Positions 25,826 to 36,689 of a stretch of 64,000 nt of DNA are shown in pieces. The stretch spans positions 62,001-126,000 of the forward strand of contig VZRR01002855.1 in assembly GCA_013398015.1 (NCBI GenBank), written 5' to 3'. The notes below the pieces were generated by a model. It saw nothing but the letters and a program-made list of their open reading frames with translations. It had not been told where the DNA came from and searched no databases. This DNA comes from Oreocharis arfaki. Taxonomy: Eukaryota > Chordata > Aves > Passeriformes > Paramythiidae. The position numbers were made by a program, and so were the translations under genes. Position 1 is the first letter of the stretch, and the number at the start of each line of letters is the position of its first letter.

Positions 25826-26203
25826 TTAAACCACATGACTGAGAGCATTGTCCAGGTGCTCCTTGAACTCTGACAAGCTGGATAATACGACTACTTCACT
25901 GGGGTACACATTCCAGAGATGGACTACCCTCTCAGTGAAGAAGCTTTTCCTAATGCCCAATGTAAACTTTCCTTGATGCAGCTTGATTCCATTTGTTTGT
26001 GTCCTGTTGCTGGTTGCCAGAGGGAGGAGATCAATGCCTACCCCTCTGCTGATGCCCTTAAAGAAGATATAGATTGCAATGACGTCGTACCTCAGCCTCT
26101 TCTTCTCTAAGCTGAGCAAGTCAAGTGACCTCAGCCACTCCTCGAGGGTCTTACCCTTGAGGTCTTTTACCATCTTGGTCATCTTCAACTGGGCAGATTT
26201 CAA
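25826..26203 (-). pseudogene. CR1 ORF2 C-terminal remnant, 125 codons open
   Basis: Minus-strand reading gives the hallmark C-terminal ORF2 order: EEWLRSLDLLSLEKKRLRYD near residues 21-40, then a KGI segment, NGIKLHQGKF, IRKSFFTERVVHLWN and a tail ending FKEHLDNALSHVV just before the stop. In live CR1 elements this follows the reverse transcriptase domain. The catalytic part is absent. The uninterrupted frame suggests this copy is less decayed than its neighbours, but it is a 5'-truncated dead copy. Confidence 0.85.
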
Positions 26204-26270
26204 TAGCTTCTAAGAAGTCCTTCTTACAGTGAAGTACTTAAAACTGCACACAGAACTTGACTGGTTTTAT
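25831..26270 (-). mobile_element. CR1 non-LTR retrotransposon, internal 3' fragment, antisense
   Basis: Reversed CR1 landmarks in order: GAGCATTGTCCAGGTGCTCC, CTCAGTGAAGAAGC, CTTCTTCTCTAAGCTGAGCA, CAGCCACTCCTCGAGG and AAAACTGCACACAGAACTTG. Unlike other copies here, it lacks the extreme 3' end with octamers, so it is truncated on both sides. It keeps a 125-codon open frame. Confidence 0.92.
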
Positions 26271-27458
26271 TGTTGATGCTGCGTAGGAATGATTGTTACC
26301 ATGCTAATAGACATGGGCAATATCAAACATGGGAAACATTAAAGTTAATATTAGACTGTGTTAAAGAGATACATTTTGTATCAGAGGAATGACAAGACAG
26401 TGTACTCTGTAGTTATCATCTTAATAAAAAATGGAAGTCCATTCTATGTTTTGTGGATCACACCAAAAATCTAAGACTGTATTCTAAACACACATTGAAG
26501 TCTGTTATTAATGGCACAGTTAAGAAATCTCTAAGATCCAAAAATCTTATCAAAATCATAACATAGACTGGGACTCCAGCTGATCACGCGAAACTCACAA
26601 TAAATTGTAAGGCTAGAGAGGTTTAATTTTCATTATGGGTGAACAAGAAAAACTCTACCCAAACTTCCAGAAAATGGAAGAAACTCTCCCTCTCCAAGAA
26701 AATAAAATCCAACAGCTAAAAAAAATTTTTAAATAAATACCACTAAAACATTTTATTTAATATTCTGTTCTATTTTTCATCTTTGCAAGAAAGAATTAGA
26801 AATCCATAAAATTAAAAATTGGAACTATCTCTGGAGCTGATGGAGTTTATTCACTTGTCAAAAGACAAGATCAAATATTCTTTGAGATCCAAAGCAAAAT
26901 AAAAAATAAAAATATTAATAATTATTACAAATAAATTAGATATCCAAAAATTAGAAATGAAAGGGACTGTGTACATAAAACTTGATAGGAAAAGTAGTGT
27001 CAGAAACAGCAAAGAAAAAACGTTTATGGGATATAAGGTGCTTCCTTCTCTTTAAAATGCAAAATCTCTGACTTTCCCAGGATGAGTTTTTTATTTAGTT
27101 CTTGTGCTCAGTTGAATTTTATGTTTTTCAGTAAATCGTATACAGCTATTTCATGGGAAACTGGCAGAAACCACAATGGTAACAAGATGGGGCAAGAATG
27201 CCATGCATGATATCAAAGGAATAATTCTGGAAGACAACTATGAATTTTATTCTGTGATTGTTGACTTGCATCCTGAAATGTAGCAATGTTTGCTCAGGAT
27301 TGGCTATTATCTATCATTACAAGTCTGGGGGAAAAAATAACCAAACAAAATACACATTATATTTTAAGTACTCAGAAAAACTGTAAATGTCATTAGGGAA
27401 CGTGAAATGATTGTCATAGGTCAGTGAGAAGAAACAAGTTTAAAAATGCAGACATTCA
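26271..27458. other. AT-rich non-coding stretch, nothing recognised
   Basis: No open frame, repeat or RNA gene that I can support. Composition is very AT-rich, up to the start of the palindromic complex. Confidence 0.6.
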
Positions 27459-27651
27459 CTGAAACTGCAAGATTTCATTTCCTTTCTTGAAATCAGAGAA
27501 CACAGTGGAACAAGCATGCTGGAAGGAGATATGATAAAATAAAATGCAATTGAAAAAAATAAGAAAATTTCAAAATAGGGCCACTACAGCAAAATGGGCT
27601 GAGATGAAATGAAGTGCAGTGAAAAGGACCAAAACTTGCCAAAATTATTCA

Positions 27652-28060
27652 CATTGAAATCCCAAAATCAGAGAAGAAAGGTAAACAAAGAGACAAGAGA
27701 AGAAATTGAAGAAACAAAATGTCAAAATAAAAAGAGAAAATTCTAAAGCAAAGTTAAAACAAAAAAAGCAAATGGGATGACATGAAGTGCCGTGAAATGG
27801 ACCAAAGCTTGCAAAATTGATCCTCATTGATAATGCAAGATTTCATTTCCTTTATGACTGGAAATGAAATGTTACCATTTCAATGAGGATCCATTCGGCA
27901 AGTTTTGGTCCGTTTACATGCACTTCATATCATCCCAAGCCATTTTATTGTTTTCAGTTTGCTTCAGAATTTTTTCTTCTCTATTTTTACCATTTCATTT
28001 CTTCATTTTCCTATCATGTCTCTTTATTTCACTTAGTTCCCTGATTTCAGGATTTCAAGG
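27652..28060. repeat. Core inverted repeat, about 200-bp arms, 9-nt loop
   Basis: Arms 27652-27850 and 27860-28060 pair across a loop at 27851-27859. The 11 bases nearest the loop pair perfectly (ATTTCATTTCC with GGAAATGAAAT). Symmetry holds to the outer edge, where TTGAAAT (27654-27660) mirrors ATTTCAA (28052-28058). The arms carry scattered mismatches and small indels. A transcript would fold into a long near-duplex hairpin. Confidence 0.8.
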
Positions 28061-28086
28061 AGTACCATTTTGGTACATTTCACTTC

Positions 28087-28638
28087 AAAAAAAGCACACC
28101 CCACTGCCCAAAGATCCTTCTCTCCACACCTTTCTTCTTGACACCACTCATGTGATGAACCCCTCAGCAAAAGCCTGCTCTTACTGCTCCACTTGGGGTT
28201 AGGCACATGCCTTGGTTTAGTCTTGAAAAAATCACGATGCCTAGAGTTTCAGGGACTCTGCAACTACAAAAGGCATGCCAAATGGAGCATGGCACTGCCC
28301 CAAAATTCCTCCCTCCACACATTTCTGGTTGGCAGCTCAGCCTCAGCAAAAGGCTGCTTTTAGTGCTCCGCTCAGGGTTAGGACTGAGAGAACCACAGAG
28401 CTCAGAGCTCCAGCCACACTGCAGCTACAAAAGGCATGCCAAGGGGAGGACGGCACTGCCCCAACATTGGTCCCTCCACACCTTTCTCCTTGGCACCACC
28501 CCTGTGCTTGGCACCTCAGCAAAGGCTGCTTTTACTGCTCTGCTTAGGGTTAGACTTATGCTAAAGCTTTGGCTTTAGAAAACCACAAAGCCTAGTCCTC
28601 CAAGGACATTGAAACTGCAAAAGCCATGCAAAGGAGGA
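28087..28638. repeat. GC-rich tandem array, three copies
   Basis: Three diverged units start with ACTGCCC at 28103, 28294 and 28455, giving periods of 191 and 161 bases. Shared blocks include CCCTCCACACCTTTCT, CAGCAAAGGCTGCTTTTACT, AGGGTTAG and CTACAAAAGGCATGCCAA. The middle unit is shorter because about 30 bases are missing after AGGGTTAG. The periods are not multiples of three, so the open frames across the array (28207-28578 and 28275-28547) are not a repeat protein. Both edges of the array abut CACTTCA text of the surrounding palindrome. Confidence 0.8.
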
Positions 28639-28790
28639 GCACTTCATGTCATCTTATTACCTTTGATTACAATCACTTCATTTCTGAATTTTCTTTTATT
28701 TCTTTCCATTGATTTTAATTTCATTAGAAGCCCACCCCAGTTAGTTTGTTTCACTTTGTTCTCTGATTTCAAGATTTAATCTGGTTTCAT

Positions 28791-29557
28791 GACCAAAAAT
28801 TTTGTGCACACATACAAAAAATCTTTTTATGTAGAACTGGTTCAGATTAACTAAGTTTAACAACAAGAAGGAGGCTCTCGTTCCTAATCCTAACTACATA
28901 AATGGAATCTACTCTCTGATTTGGGAATTCTGTTTGTTGCAAAGGCAAAAAAAAATACAGATAAAGGACTGATTAACCACATCCTCTCTGAAATATTACT
29001 GACTTTGAGAGCTGACAGAATCAGAGTTATAAAGGATGTTTGAGCAGTAAACATCCAGATATTGTATTTCAGATTATGAGATAGAACAGAGGATAGGAGA
29101 CAGTCTTACCTCACAAGTTTCTGTGCTCAAGAATTACAACCAGAACTTGAATTTCTTCGGAGATTAAAGGAATATGACAGTTTACCATACTGGAAACTTG
29201 TTTATTAGACTACAACCTCATTAATGATGACAAACGTGAAAGGATGTTTATAACAAAAATAAATTCTTCCTGGACCTGATGGAGGTTAAAAGTCTAAAGC
29301 ATTTAAAGTTGGTAGAAATTATGAACCAACAAATTTAGAAAGACAAGACAAAATGAATTTATTCTTTACAGAAACTGTACCTATGCTGATATATAGGTAA
29401 GATGCTGCATCAAGAGTGCCTATGCACTCTTGTATGGCTTCATAAGTAAATGCCAAAAGCTGTAACCCTATGGTAAGAATTTTGATTGATTGGAAGAGTA
29501 CCTTTCAGGCCACCGAGAAGACATCTTTACAAATAGCATTGAATGTGTATGGCTGCT
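28791..29557. other. Non-coding stretch, nothing recognised
   Basis: AT-rich sequence between the palindromic complex and a CR1 tail. I see no gene or repeat. Confidence 0.6.
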
Positions 29558-29698
29558 CTATCTTTGGAGTTTTCAAAGCCAAGTTGGACAAGACTTTGTG
29601 CAACCTGGTCTAGCGGAAGGTGCACCTGGCCATGGCAAGGGTTTGGTATGGGATGGCCTTCAATGTCCCTTCTAATCCAAACCATTGTGTGATTCCAT
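29558..29698 (+). mobile_element. CR1 3' tail, sense, about 140 bp
   Basis: The end of a CR1 in plus orientation: TTTCAAAGCCAAGTTGGACA, CAACCTGGTCTAGCGGAAGG, CCATGGCAAGGGTTTGG, TGTCCCTTCTAATCCAAACC and a terminal ATTGTGTGATTCC octamer relic. It lies wholly in the 3' UTR, so no coding sequence remains. Confidence 0.88.
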
Positions 29699-32600
29699 AT
29701 ATGAAAGATAAAGAACTCCTCTCCTACTTCACCTAGAAATCCTATTTTTTCACCAGCTTTAGATGTTTCTGCTGCCTACTTAAAAAAAATGACCTAAGAA
29801 ACAGATAGAAAAAAAAAAACAAACCCACAAAAACTCCAAAACATTGTCATCGATTTACTCATTGTTTCGTAACAAAGACAAACCACGTAAGTAAAAGAAT
29901 ACTTGGCTAATGCATAGCTTAGGTAAGGTGACATACCTAAACTTTTTAACTATACTTTACATTAAATCACATTAGCTTGTATTCACTGTCAATTAATTAC
30001 ACGTACAGCAACAAGTAAAAGCAGTTCAGCTTTACCAGTTATTTGGCTTCAGATTAAATCAATCAGGTGTCTACATACGGTATTCAAGCTCCTATCATTA
30101 TCAGCTAGTAAATAGTCCAATGGGGTCTAAGGAGTTAATTCTCTAAATAGACCCTAATACCTGATTAACTGAGTCGCGCTTAAGTGATCGCATTATCAAA
30201 AGGCACAGTGCAGTGCCTCAAACACAAACATCTAGTACCATCTGAGATGTTTTTCAATATCCCATAACTACTTGCTAGTTCAGAAGCATAAGAGTCTCCT
30301 ACAGATTTTGTATTAGATAAGACATTCCCACGTGGATGCCTGAAATGCCTTAAGGCATTTCAAATATCATATCTATGAACTGAATCAACTGCACACCCTC
30401 TCCTAAGACAAATCAGTCATGTCCATGACACATTAGGGTGTCCTAGTCAGTAAATTCATCATTTATCAGCATTGTAAGTGAATTCAACCTATCATGTGTC
30501 AAATGCTCTAAAATATTGAAGAAATGCATTCAGGTAGACCTGCAAACGTCAATAATTACGTCAGAAACAAATACTTTTCTTCCTTCTCCTAAAACAAAAT
30601 TATATTTTAATTGTGTAGGTTTTATTGCTAGAAAAGAGTGGAGATGAAAAGGTTTAAGGACAACGTATAGGGCATGTATGCAAATACGTCATAAGTAGCT
30701 ATGTCAAATAGCCAATCTGAGAATATCCATCTAGAAAAATGAAGAACACAGAATAGGCCTTATCCATACTGTTGAGTTCTCTTACCCTCTAAATCAAGAT
30801 TATCACAACTGACCTGCCTTGGGAATAGTCTCTAGCCTGAGCCATGTTGAGAATTAAATGGTACTAAATGGTTTTCCTTCTGCTGAGCTGTTTAAATTCT
30901 CTTGTGTGCAAATTTCAGCTTAGACATCAATTTCTCTTCTGTGGAGTCTTGCCGTGTGTAAGTAAAAGTTCAGTGGAGAATTCAGCTCCATGGAAATATT
31001 TGTACATGTTGAAATTTATATTAGTACAGAAATTTTTACTTTGCAATTAACCTCATCTTGGTCTCCCTTTATCAGGTCTCATGGAACCTTTGAAACAGTT
31101 ATTGAGAAGTAACAATGCTTTATATCATGTATCCAACCCAACAGATTCCTTTTGTTTTTCAAGTAAACATGTTTTATCCCTGACTGCCTGAGAAACTGTA
31201 GTTTGTGTATGAAGACTAGAGTATGAAGACATTTACAAGGTAAATGGTTTTCTACTGCTAACTGAGGAGAGAAGGGGTGAGTAGAGGCTTTTCTAATTTC
31301 TTTCTGGTATGGGTGTGCCCATTTTTGTCATTAGAAAAAAAAGTGGAAATAAAAAAAGGTAATTGCTCCAAAGCGAGATAGTTGAAACTGTACTTGGTCT
31401 ATTTCAAATGTAGTAGTTAACCCAGACACTCCAAAAATGCATGCATTGAAAAAGAAGCATGATTTCTGAATCAGCTGCTGTACTGACTGTTCAGAGACGA
31501 CAGTCATGCTTCTGCTACACAAATATTTCCTTTTATCTAAACCTATTATGTAAAGAATTTGAAAACAAAACTTTAATTCTTCCTGTTACAGCTTCTCTGA
31601 GTACAGAAGTTCTTTGAAGTGCTCCCAGCTTTCTGCCAATTTTCTTTCCAATTCCAATGCAACTGTTTGTCAGCTCCTGAAATATCCTGAAATAAACATA
31701 AATACTAACAAAGTCTTCAAGGTTTTTCTTCAGATTTGTAATGACTAATGCATTTAGCTAGCTCGTTAGTTCCATAGTGATAGCACTTGATACATCTAAA
31801 GGGGGTAGTTTATGTCTCTTCTCACGCCTTACCCAGTTTTCTTAATGATGCAGAGAACTATCTGGATTGATTTTGATAGTATACTTCATAGCTTTAAAAT
31901 ACAATAGACTTCAAAAAATAGTCTTGGAGATGGAAACAGCAGGAATACAACAGCAGTTTAGAAGAGGGTGATATAAAAGAGATGTGATTTACACAGATAT
32001 GTACATGTAAAGCCTCAGTATGTAGACCTGATCAATATTTTCAACCATAGAAAAAATCTTTCTAGCTCCCAAAGAACCTCTTTGTCTCAGTGAATGAATC
32101 CAAAATTTCCATTTTAATGAAAATCAAAAGAAAAATCAAGAAGAAATGAACTATCGAGAAACAGGTAATGAGCAAGCATTATTTACCCATTTTTCAGATG
32201 TTTGTCACACACAACCATACCTCCTGGTGCAAATCACTCCAGCATTATTTTAAGCTAATCTGTTTGCTTTACTCAAAATTGTATTTATGGGCAAGGGAAA
32301 ACCAACTTATATATCAAGCCAAGAATTTATTGCTAAAATAATTAAATATTCACAGCCTTACCTGTCAAACATAAATAATAAATACTATAAAAGAAAATGA
32401 GCACTTATTAGGTAATTTTATTTATACGTTGAAAAACAGAGAATTTATTGACATCCTTGTCTGTTGACGTGGGAATTGATGTTCAAAAGAAGATTCATCT
32501 TGCACCTGACATATCAAACTCTTGTCAAACAATTGGAACTGTGTCTTATGCATCCACCGGGTTTACTTCAGGAAAAGAAGCTGCATCAGGAAGAGAAAGC

Positions 32601-33039
32601 TAAATCATTTTGAAGTAGGACCACTAAGCTGTTGCCATACATAGTTGACATTTCAGAAATTTGAAATAATTTATTCAGTGTAAAAAACTGTATAATAAAT
32701 GGCAGATAGTTTTCTCTATTGGATTTAAGGTCTCAGAGAAATGTAACAATTACAAACCTGGAGTTGACCTGGCAGGACAGTGTGTTAAAGTATGGTAAAC
32801 TTAGAGGCAAGAGCACCACAGTAAAATTAAAATAAAATTTTAAAACCTTCCAAATTTATTAAAACAAAAACAAAACAAACAAAAAACCAAACAGAAAAAA
32901 AAAAGGCATAAAAATCTTACCTTTGTGTACAGCAAATATGCAAATGTCTGGTTAGAGTGATGGGTTGAACCCTGACAAGTAAGTACCAACCAGAGGGTGA
33001 GAATCAAAAAGCCAAAGATCAAGAAAGAAAAACGGATCA
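29699..33039. other. AT-rich non-coding stretch
   Basis: No gene seen. A 22-bp perfect palindrome lies at 30341-30362. A C-punctuated A-rich tract lies at about 32862-32905. The section about 29930-30560 keeps several CpGs in AT-rich DNA and could be conserved non-coding sequence, which needs alignment to judge. Confidence 0.55.
30341..30362. other. 22-bp perfect palindrome
   Basis: TGAAATGCCTT is followed directly by its exact reverse complement with no spacer. Symmetry stops at the next base on each side. A weaker hairpin (AGGCAC/GTGCCT, 6-nt loop) lies at 30201-30218. Confidence 0.85.
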
Positions 33040-33473
33040 AGATTCAGAGAGTTTTATAAGTAAATGAAAAAGAAAAAAAAAAAAACAAAAAAGAGAGATG
33101 CAAAGGCAACCACTTACCACCTGCCACCCACGGACTGACGCCCAGGCAGTATCTGAGGAAGGTTATCTAGGAAAAGCAGTATCCTCTGTGTGGACTCATA
33201 TGGTGTTAATTATGCCTTTGGTCAAAAGGGGTCAGTTTTCACAGCTGTGTCCCCTCACAATTTCTTGCCCCCTCAGCCTACTCACAGGAGAGAGGCAGGG
33301 GAAGATGGCAAGACACAGTAAGAAGTAACATCCTTTGGTGCTGTGCAAACAGTTCAGCAGCGGATAAAACACTGGTTTTTTATCAACATCATTTTGTCAT
33401 AAATCATAAACACAGCACTACACAGGCTGCTACAAAGAAAATTAACTCCATCCCAGACAGACCTAGGAAATTA
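33040..33473 (-). mobile_element. Endogenous retrovirus LTR fragment, minus strand
   Basis: The plus strand carries the reversed U3 of a widespread avian LTR: CTCATATGGTGTTAATTATG, CCTTTGGTCAAAAGGGGTCAG, CAGCTGTGTCCCCTCACAA, CCCCTCAGCCTACTCAC, TTATCAACATC and AAAATTAACTCCATCCCAGA near 33465. The 5' LTR end (TG side) is therefore near 33473. The R-U5 part below about 33040 is not recognisable. The central text differs from the copy at 36158-36689, so it is a different subfamily or a separate insertion. No internal retroviral sequence is attached. Confidence 0.8.
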
Positions 33474-35756
33474 AAAAACCCAAAAAAACCAGATCTGCTG
33501 GTTTTTTTAAGTCTATTTTATAATGATTTAATAAATAAATATAATGGAAAACAAAGGCTTTCCTCACATGTGAAGTAGTCATCCTTGGTAACCTTAGTCA
33601 AATATCTGCACTTTCATGAGTGGATGGATTCTTTGCGGTCCCCAGTAAAGGCAAGATGTGCATAGACATTTCTTTTATGTCAATTTATTTATTTATCATT
33701 GTGGGTTTTATCCCAAATATAATGAAGCTAAAATATTAACTCGATGTCCCAAAGAAAAATATTTTATTCCAGCCAATGTCGAACACGGCCAAATGTTGCA
33801 TTAGCTACCATCTGTATCAACATATTGTCAGCCAGGTGCAAATGCTTAGCTGGCAAATCTGGCAGTCCACCTTCTAGTTTTGTTTAAACAAATGGGTTTC
33901 TGTTCCTCTGGGATCCTTCCTCTGCATAATGAAACTCTTGGCATTTAATCTTTCCAAAACTTATAAAATGACATTTCTTTGCTTCTGTGAATTCATACAC
34001 TGGTGCATTTCCTGAAGATGTTCAAATAACTTTAAAAGACTCACCAGCTCCCAAACACATCTAGTCAGAGTTAGGAAGTTTTATGGAGCAACCCTTGCAA
34101 ATGGCAGGGAGTAGCTAAAATTCAACACATATCTTTGACAAACAACAGTAGAAGAAAGTATAATATTTTTATTTTATAATGTACCTCAATTGAACATATT
34201 TACTCTGTACTATGAAGACAATAATTATGTCCTTCTGTTTATGTAAAATGTTAAAGTCCTGCTACAAACAAACAGGAAACTGCCTTATATATGAAACCAG
34301 TAATCTACTGTTAGTCCAGCTAAAGTTTTAACAGCCTTATAGTCTGACTCATTAGTACAGTTACCAGTATTATATATTCACAGTCCAAACCAACAGAGAG
34401 AAGCCTAGATAAACCAGTTTGAAATATTGCACAAAGCCTTTCCTAGTATCTGCTGCACTGCTAGGTGGTGTTATGCAAACCCTGCACATGTGCAACTCCT
34501 GAGACTCTGTGTTTCTGGGCAGAGCTGAGAAGGTTTTGCTGCACCACCCTGAAATTTTTCCAGGAGAGTTGTTACATCACCGACAAGGAGGATTTCTTCC
34601 TTCCTTTAGAGCAAGGTGAAGATCTAGGCACTTCGATCCTTTCCAGTCTTTGAATCTATTCACATTAATTTTCCCAAATTTTCTTAGAACAGTCTGCCTA
34701 TATATCCTTTAATTTCATTGACTTTAAATTATTTGGTGTTTCTATTCTTTGTCTAGTAGCAAAAACTAGTGAAAGTGGTGAAGGTTATTTCTAGAGCATC
34801 TAGGCAGTGCCATGTTCCTGAAAGCAGTCTTTAAAATAACTAATAAACTCACCAAAAAAACTCAAATATTTTCTAACATAAAATATTACATGTTGTCTAT
34901 ATTAAAAATTCTATAGTTCTAAAGGCATGTTCTGTAGTTAAGATAAATAATATTTTTAAGGGCAATTAGTAGGTTGCAATTTTTTAAAATATGTAAATAT
35001 TTATATATAAACAGAAAACCAGAATACCCTGAATAAAGAAAATTCACCTTATTGCAATGTGTGTATATATAAATATTTGCTTATACTTTCCTATAAACTA
35101 TACCTGATATAGGTTATGTACTATGCAGAGGTTGGTCCAGCTTCTCAACCAGTCACAATTCCTCTGGAAATTTCTGGAAAACATAATTTTCACTTTGTAT
35201 CTAAGCTCTAAATTTGGTTTAAACATGAAAGTGACAAAAAAAAAAGCAAATAAATATATAAACAATTCAGAGGCTCAAACAGGGTCTTAAAAAAATTACT
35301 ATTGTAGTCCTTTAGTTCACATGTATGGCAAAAATAAAGTGTAAATATAGACTATCAGAGAATTCATAAAAAATCTAATCAACCAATGGTTTTCAATTGT
35401 ACGTCTGATGAAGTGTTAGGTTTTGGTACTGTTTGCATCCAGCCAGTGAAATATGAAAAAGATCATATTTCAATCATAGTCATTGCCATACATCCATCTT
35501 ACTGTTTAACATATCAAAAAGATAAAATTTTTTAAAATAAATTTCAACTCATTCTCATGCACACATACCACTTTCAAAATTTAAGTTCATCAGTTTAGCT
35601 TAGATCCAGCTCTGTATTTTGCTCCATTGTGAAAATTTTTCATTGATTTTATATTATATTTTACACACCATACTAAATTTTATACTAAATATACATTATA
35701 GTCTATGCAATTTCAAGACATATATACCTTATGCATCACATAGAGTTTCTTATGTG

Positions 35757-35792
35757 GATATATATATATATAAAATACATATATATATATGT
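35757..35792. repeat. (TA)n microsatellite
   Basis: Two TA runs separated by AAAATACA, followed by GTAAAATG. Likely length-polymorphic. Confidence 0.85.
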
Positions 35793-36055
35793 AAAATGTT
35801 AGCCAAGAGTATTTCTGTAAAATGAGGGTTTTTTCTAAGGCACCTGTTGAGTCACGCTGATTCGAAAAAAACCTCTTTAGAACTGTGTGTATTATTGTGT
35901 GTTCTCTTCATTCTTACAATTACAAGAAAAAAATTATAGGTTTGTTTAAGGGTTTTATTGCTGGTTTAATTACCAACTTTTATTTGTTTTGTGGAAGATC
36001 CTGCCATAGACCAGGATTTAATTGCACCTTATTTTGCCCCTTCTAAGACCACCAG

Positions 36056-36072
36056 TTATATATATATATATG
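36056..36072. repeat. (TA)n microsatellite, short
   Basis: About eight TA units directly before a T-rich stretch and the LTR at 36158. Confidence 0.8.
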
Positions 36073-36157
36073 ATTGGTATTTTTTCTTACAGGAGACATA
36101 GAAATCTATGAAAAGATTTCATTTTTATGTAAAAGTCACATTCAGCCTTTTTTTTTT

Positions 36158-36689
36158 GCTACCCCGCCAGTGGGACTGGGGAGAGAATCAGAAGTGTAAA
36201 AGATAAAGAACTCATGGGTTGAGATATGGACAGTTTAATAGGAAAAACAAAAGCTGTACACACAAGCAAAATCAAAGTAAAAAATTCATTCACCACTTCC
36301 CATGGGCAGGCAGGTGTACAGCCATCTTGGGGGAGCAAGGCACCATCACAAGTAACTGTGACTGGAGAAGACAAGCCATCACTCCAAATATCCCTTTCTT
36401 GTCCTCACTTTATATACAGAGCATGATGTCACATGGTCTGGAATAGCCCTCTGGTAAATTTGAGTCACATGTCCTGGGTGTGTCTCCTACCAACCTCCCA
36501 GGCACCCCCAACTTCCTCAGAAGCATGATAATACAAAAAGCAGGAAAGGCCTTGGCTTGGTGTAAGCCCTGCTCAGCAATAACAAAACATCTCTGTATTA
36601 TCAACACCGTGTTCAGTGCGAATCCAAAGCGCAGACCCATACCAGCCACTGTGAAGGAAATTACCTCTACCACAGCTGAAACCAGCACA
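36158..36689 (-). mobile_element. Endogenous retrovirus solo LTR, near full length, minus strand
   Basis: On the minus strand it starts TGTGCTGG at 36689 and runs through U3, a TATATAAAG box, R with an ATTAAA signal (complement at 36234-36239), and U5 with CTCAACCCATGAG and CCAGTCCCACTGGCGGGGT. The last bases of U5, normally ending GGTTAACC...ACA, are missing or replaced by a T run at 36150-36157. About 530 bases are kept. No primer binding site or internal region is attached. The family is abundant in birds. I place it in class II (ERVK-like) only because of the tRNA-Lys-like site beside the related copy at 62902. Confidence 0.85.
36408..36431 (-). promoter_or_regulatory. LTR core promoter: CRE-like site and TATA box
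   Basis: On the minus strand TGACATCA (complement of 36424-36431), one base from the consensus CRE TGACGTCA, is followed 7 bases later by TATATAAAG (complement of 36408-36416). This is the expected U3 promoter arrangement and would drive transcription leftward. Activity is inferred only. Confidence 0.6.

Larger units (their letters stand above)
22181..25830. other. AT-rich non-coding stretch
   Basis: No gene seen. It holds the A-run cluster at 23260-23358 and the paired palindromes at 25572-25599. The section about 24930-25260, which includes a TAATTAATTA core near 24990, reads like possible conserved non-coding DNA, but that cannot be judged from one sequence. Confidence 0.55.
27459..28790. 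repeat. Large imperfect palindrome with nested tandem array
   Basis: The left half (27459-27850) and the right half (27860-28086 plus about 28639-28790) are inverted copies of each other around an axis at about 27855. TTGAAATCAGAGAAC at 27487-27501 has an exact reverse complement at 28758-28772. ATGAAGTGC in the left arm mirrors GCACTTCAT at 27920-27928 and again at 28639-28647. Each half contains about two copies of a unit of roughly 170-200 bp that includes GAAGTGC, GGACCAAA and TTGAAATC. The right half is interrupted by a GC-rich array (28087-28638). The family is unknown to me. Confidence 0.75.
33474..36157. other. AT-rich non-coding stretch between two LTRs
   Basis: It contains a (TA)n run at 35757-35792 and another at 36056-36072. 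I find no gag, pol or env-like frame, so it does not look like the interior of a provirus. Confidence 0.6.

Noticed and set aside
28150..28250. C/D-box snoRNA in the first array unit (a GTGATGA-like box)
   Set aside because: No D box or terminal stem follows, and the other units do not keep the C-box text.
28207..28578. 123-codon and 90-codon frames across the GC-rich array as a repeat protein
   Set aside because: The array periods (191 and 161) are not multiples of three, so the frame changes between units.
33040..36689. The two nearby minus-strand LTRs as ends of one provirus
   Set aside because: The LTRs differ in subfamily text, the 2.7 kb between them shows no gag, pol or env sequence, and no primer site follows the upstream LTR.
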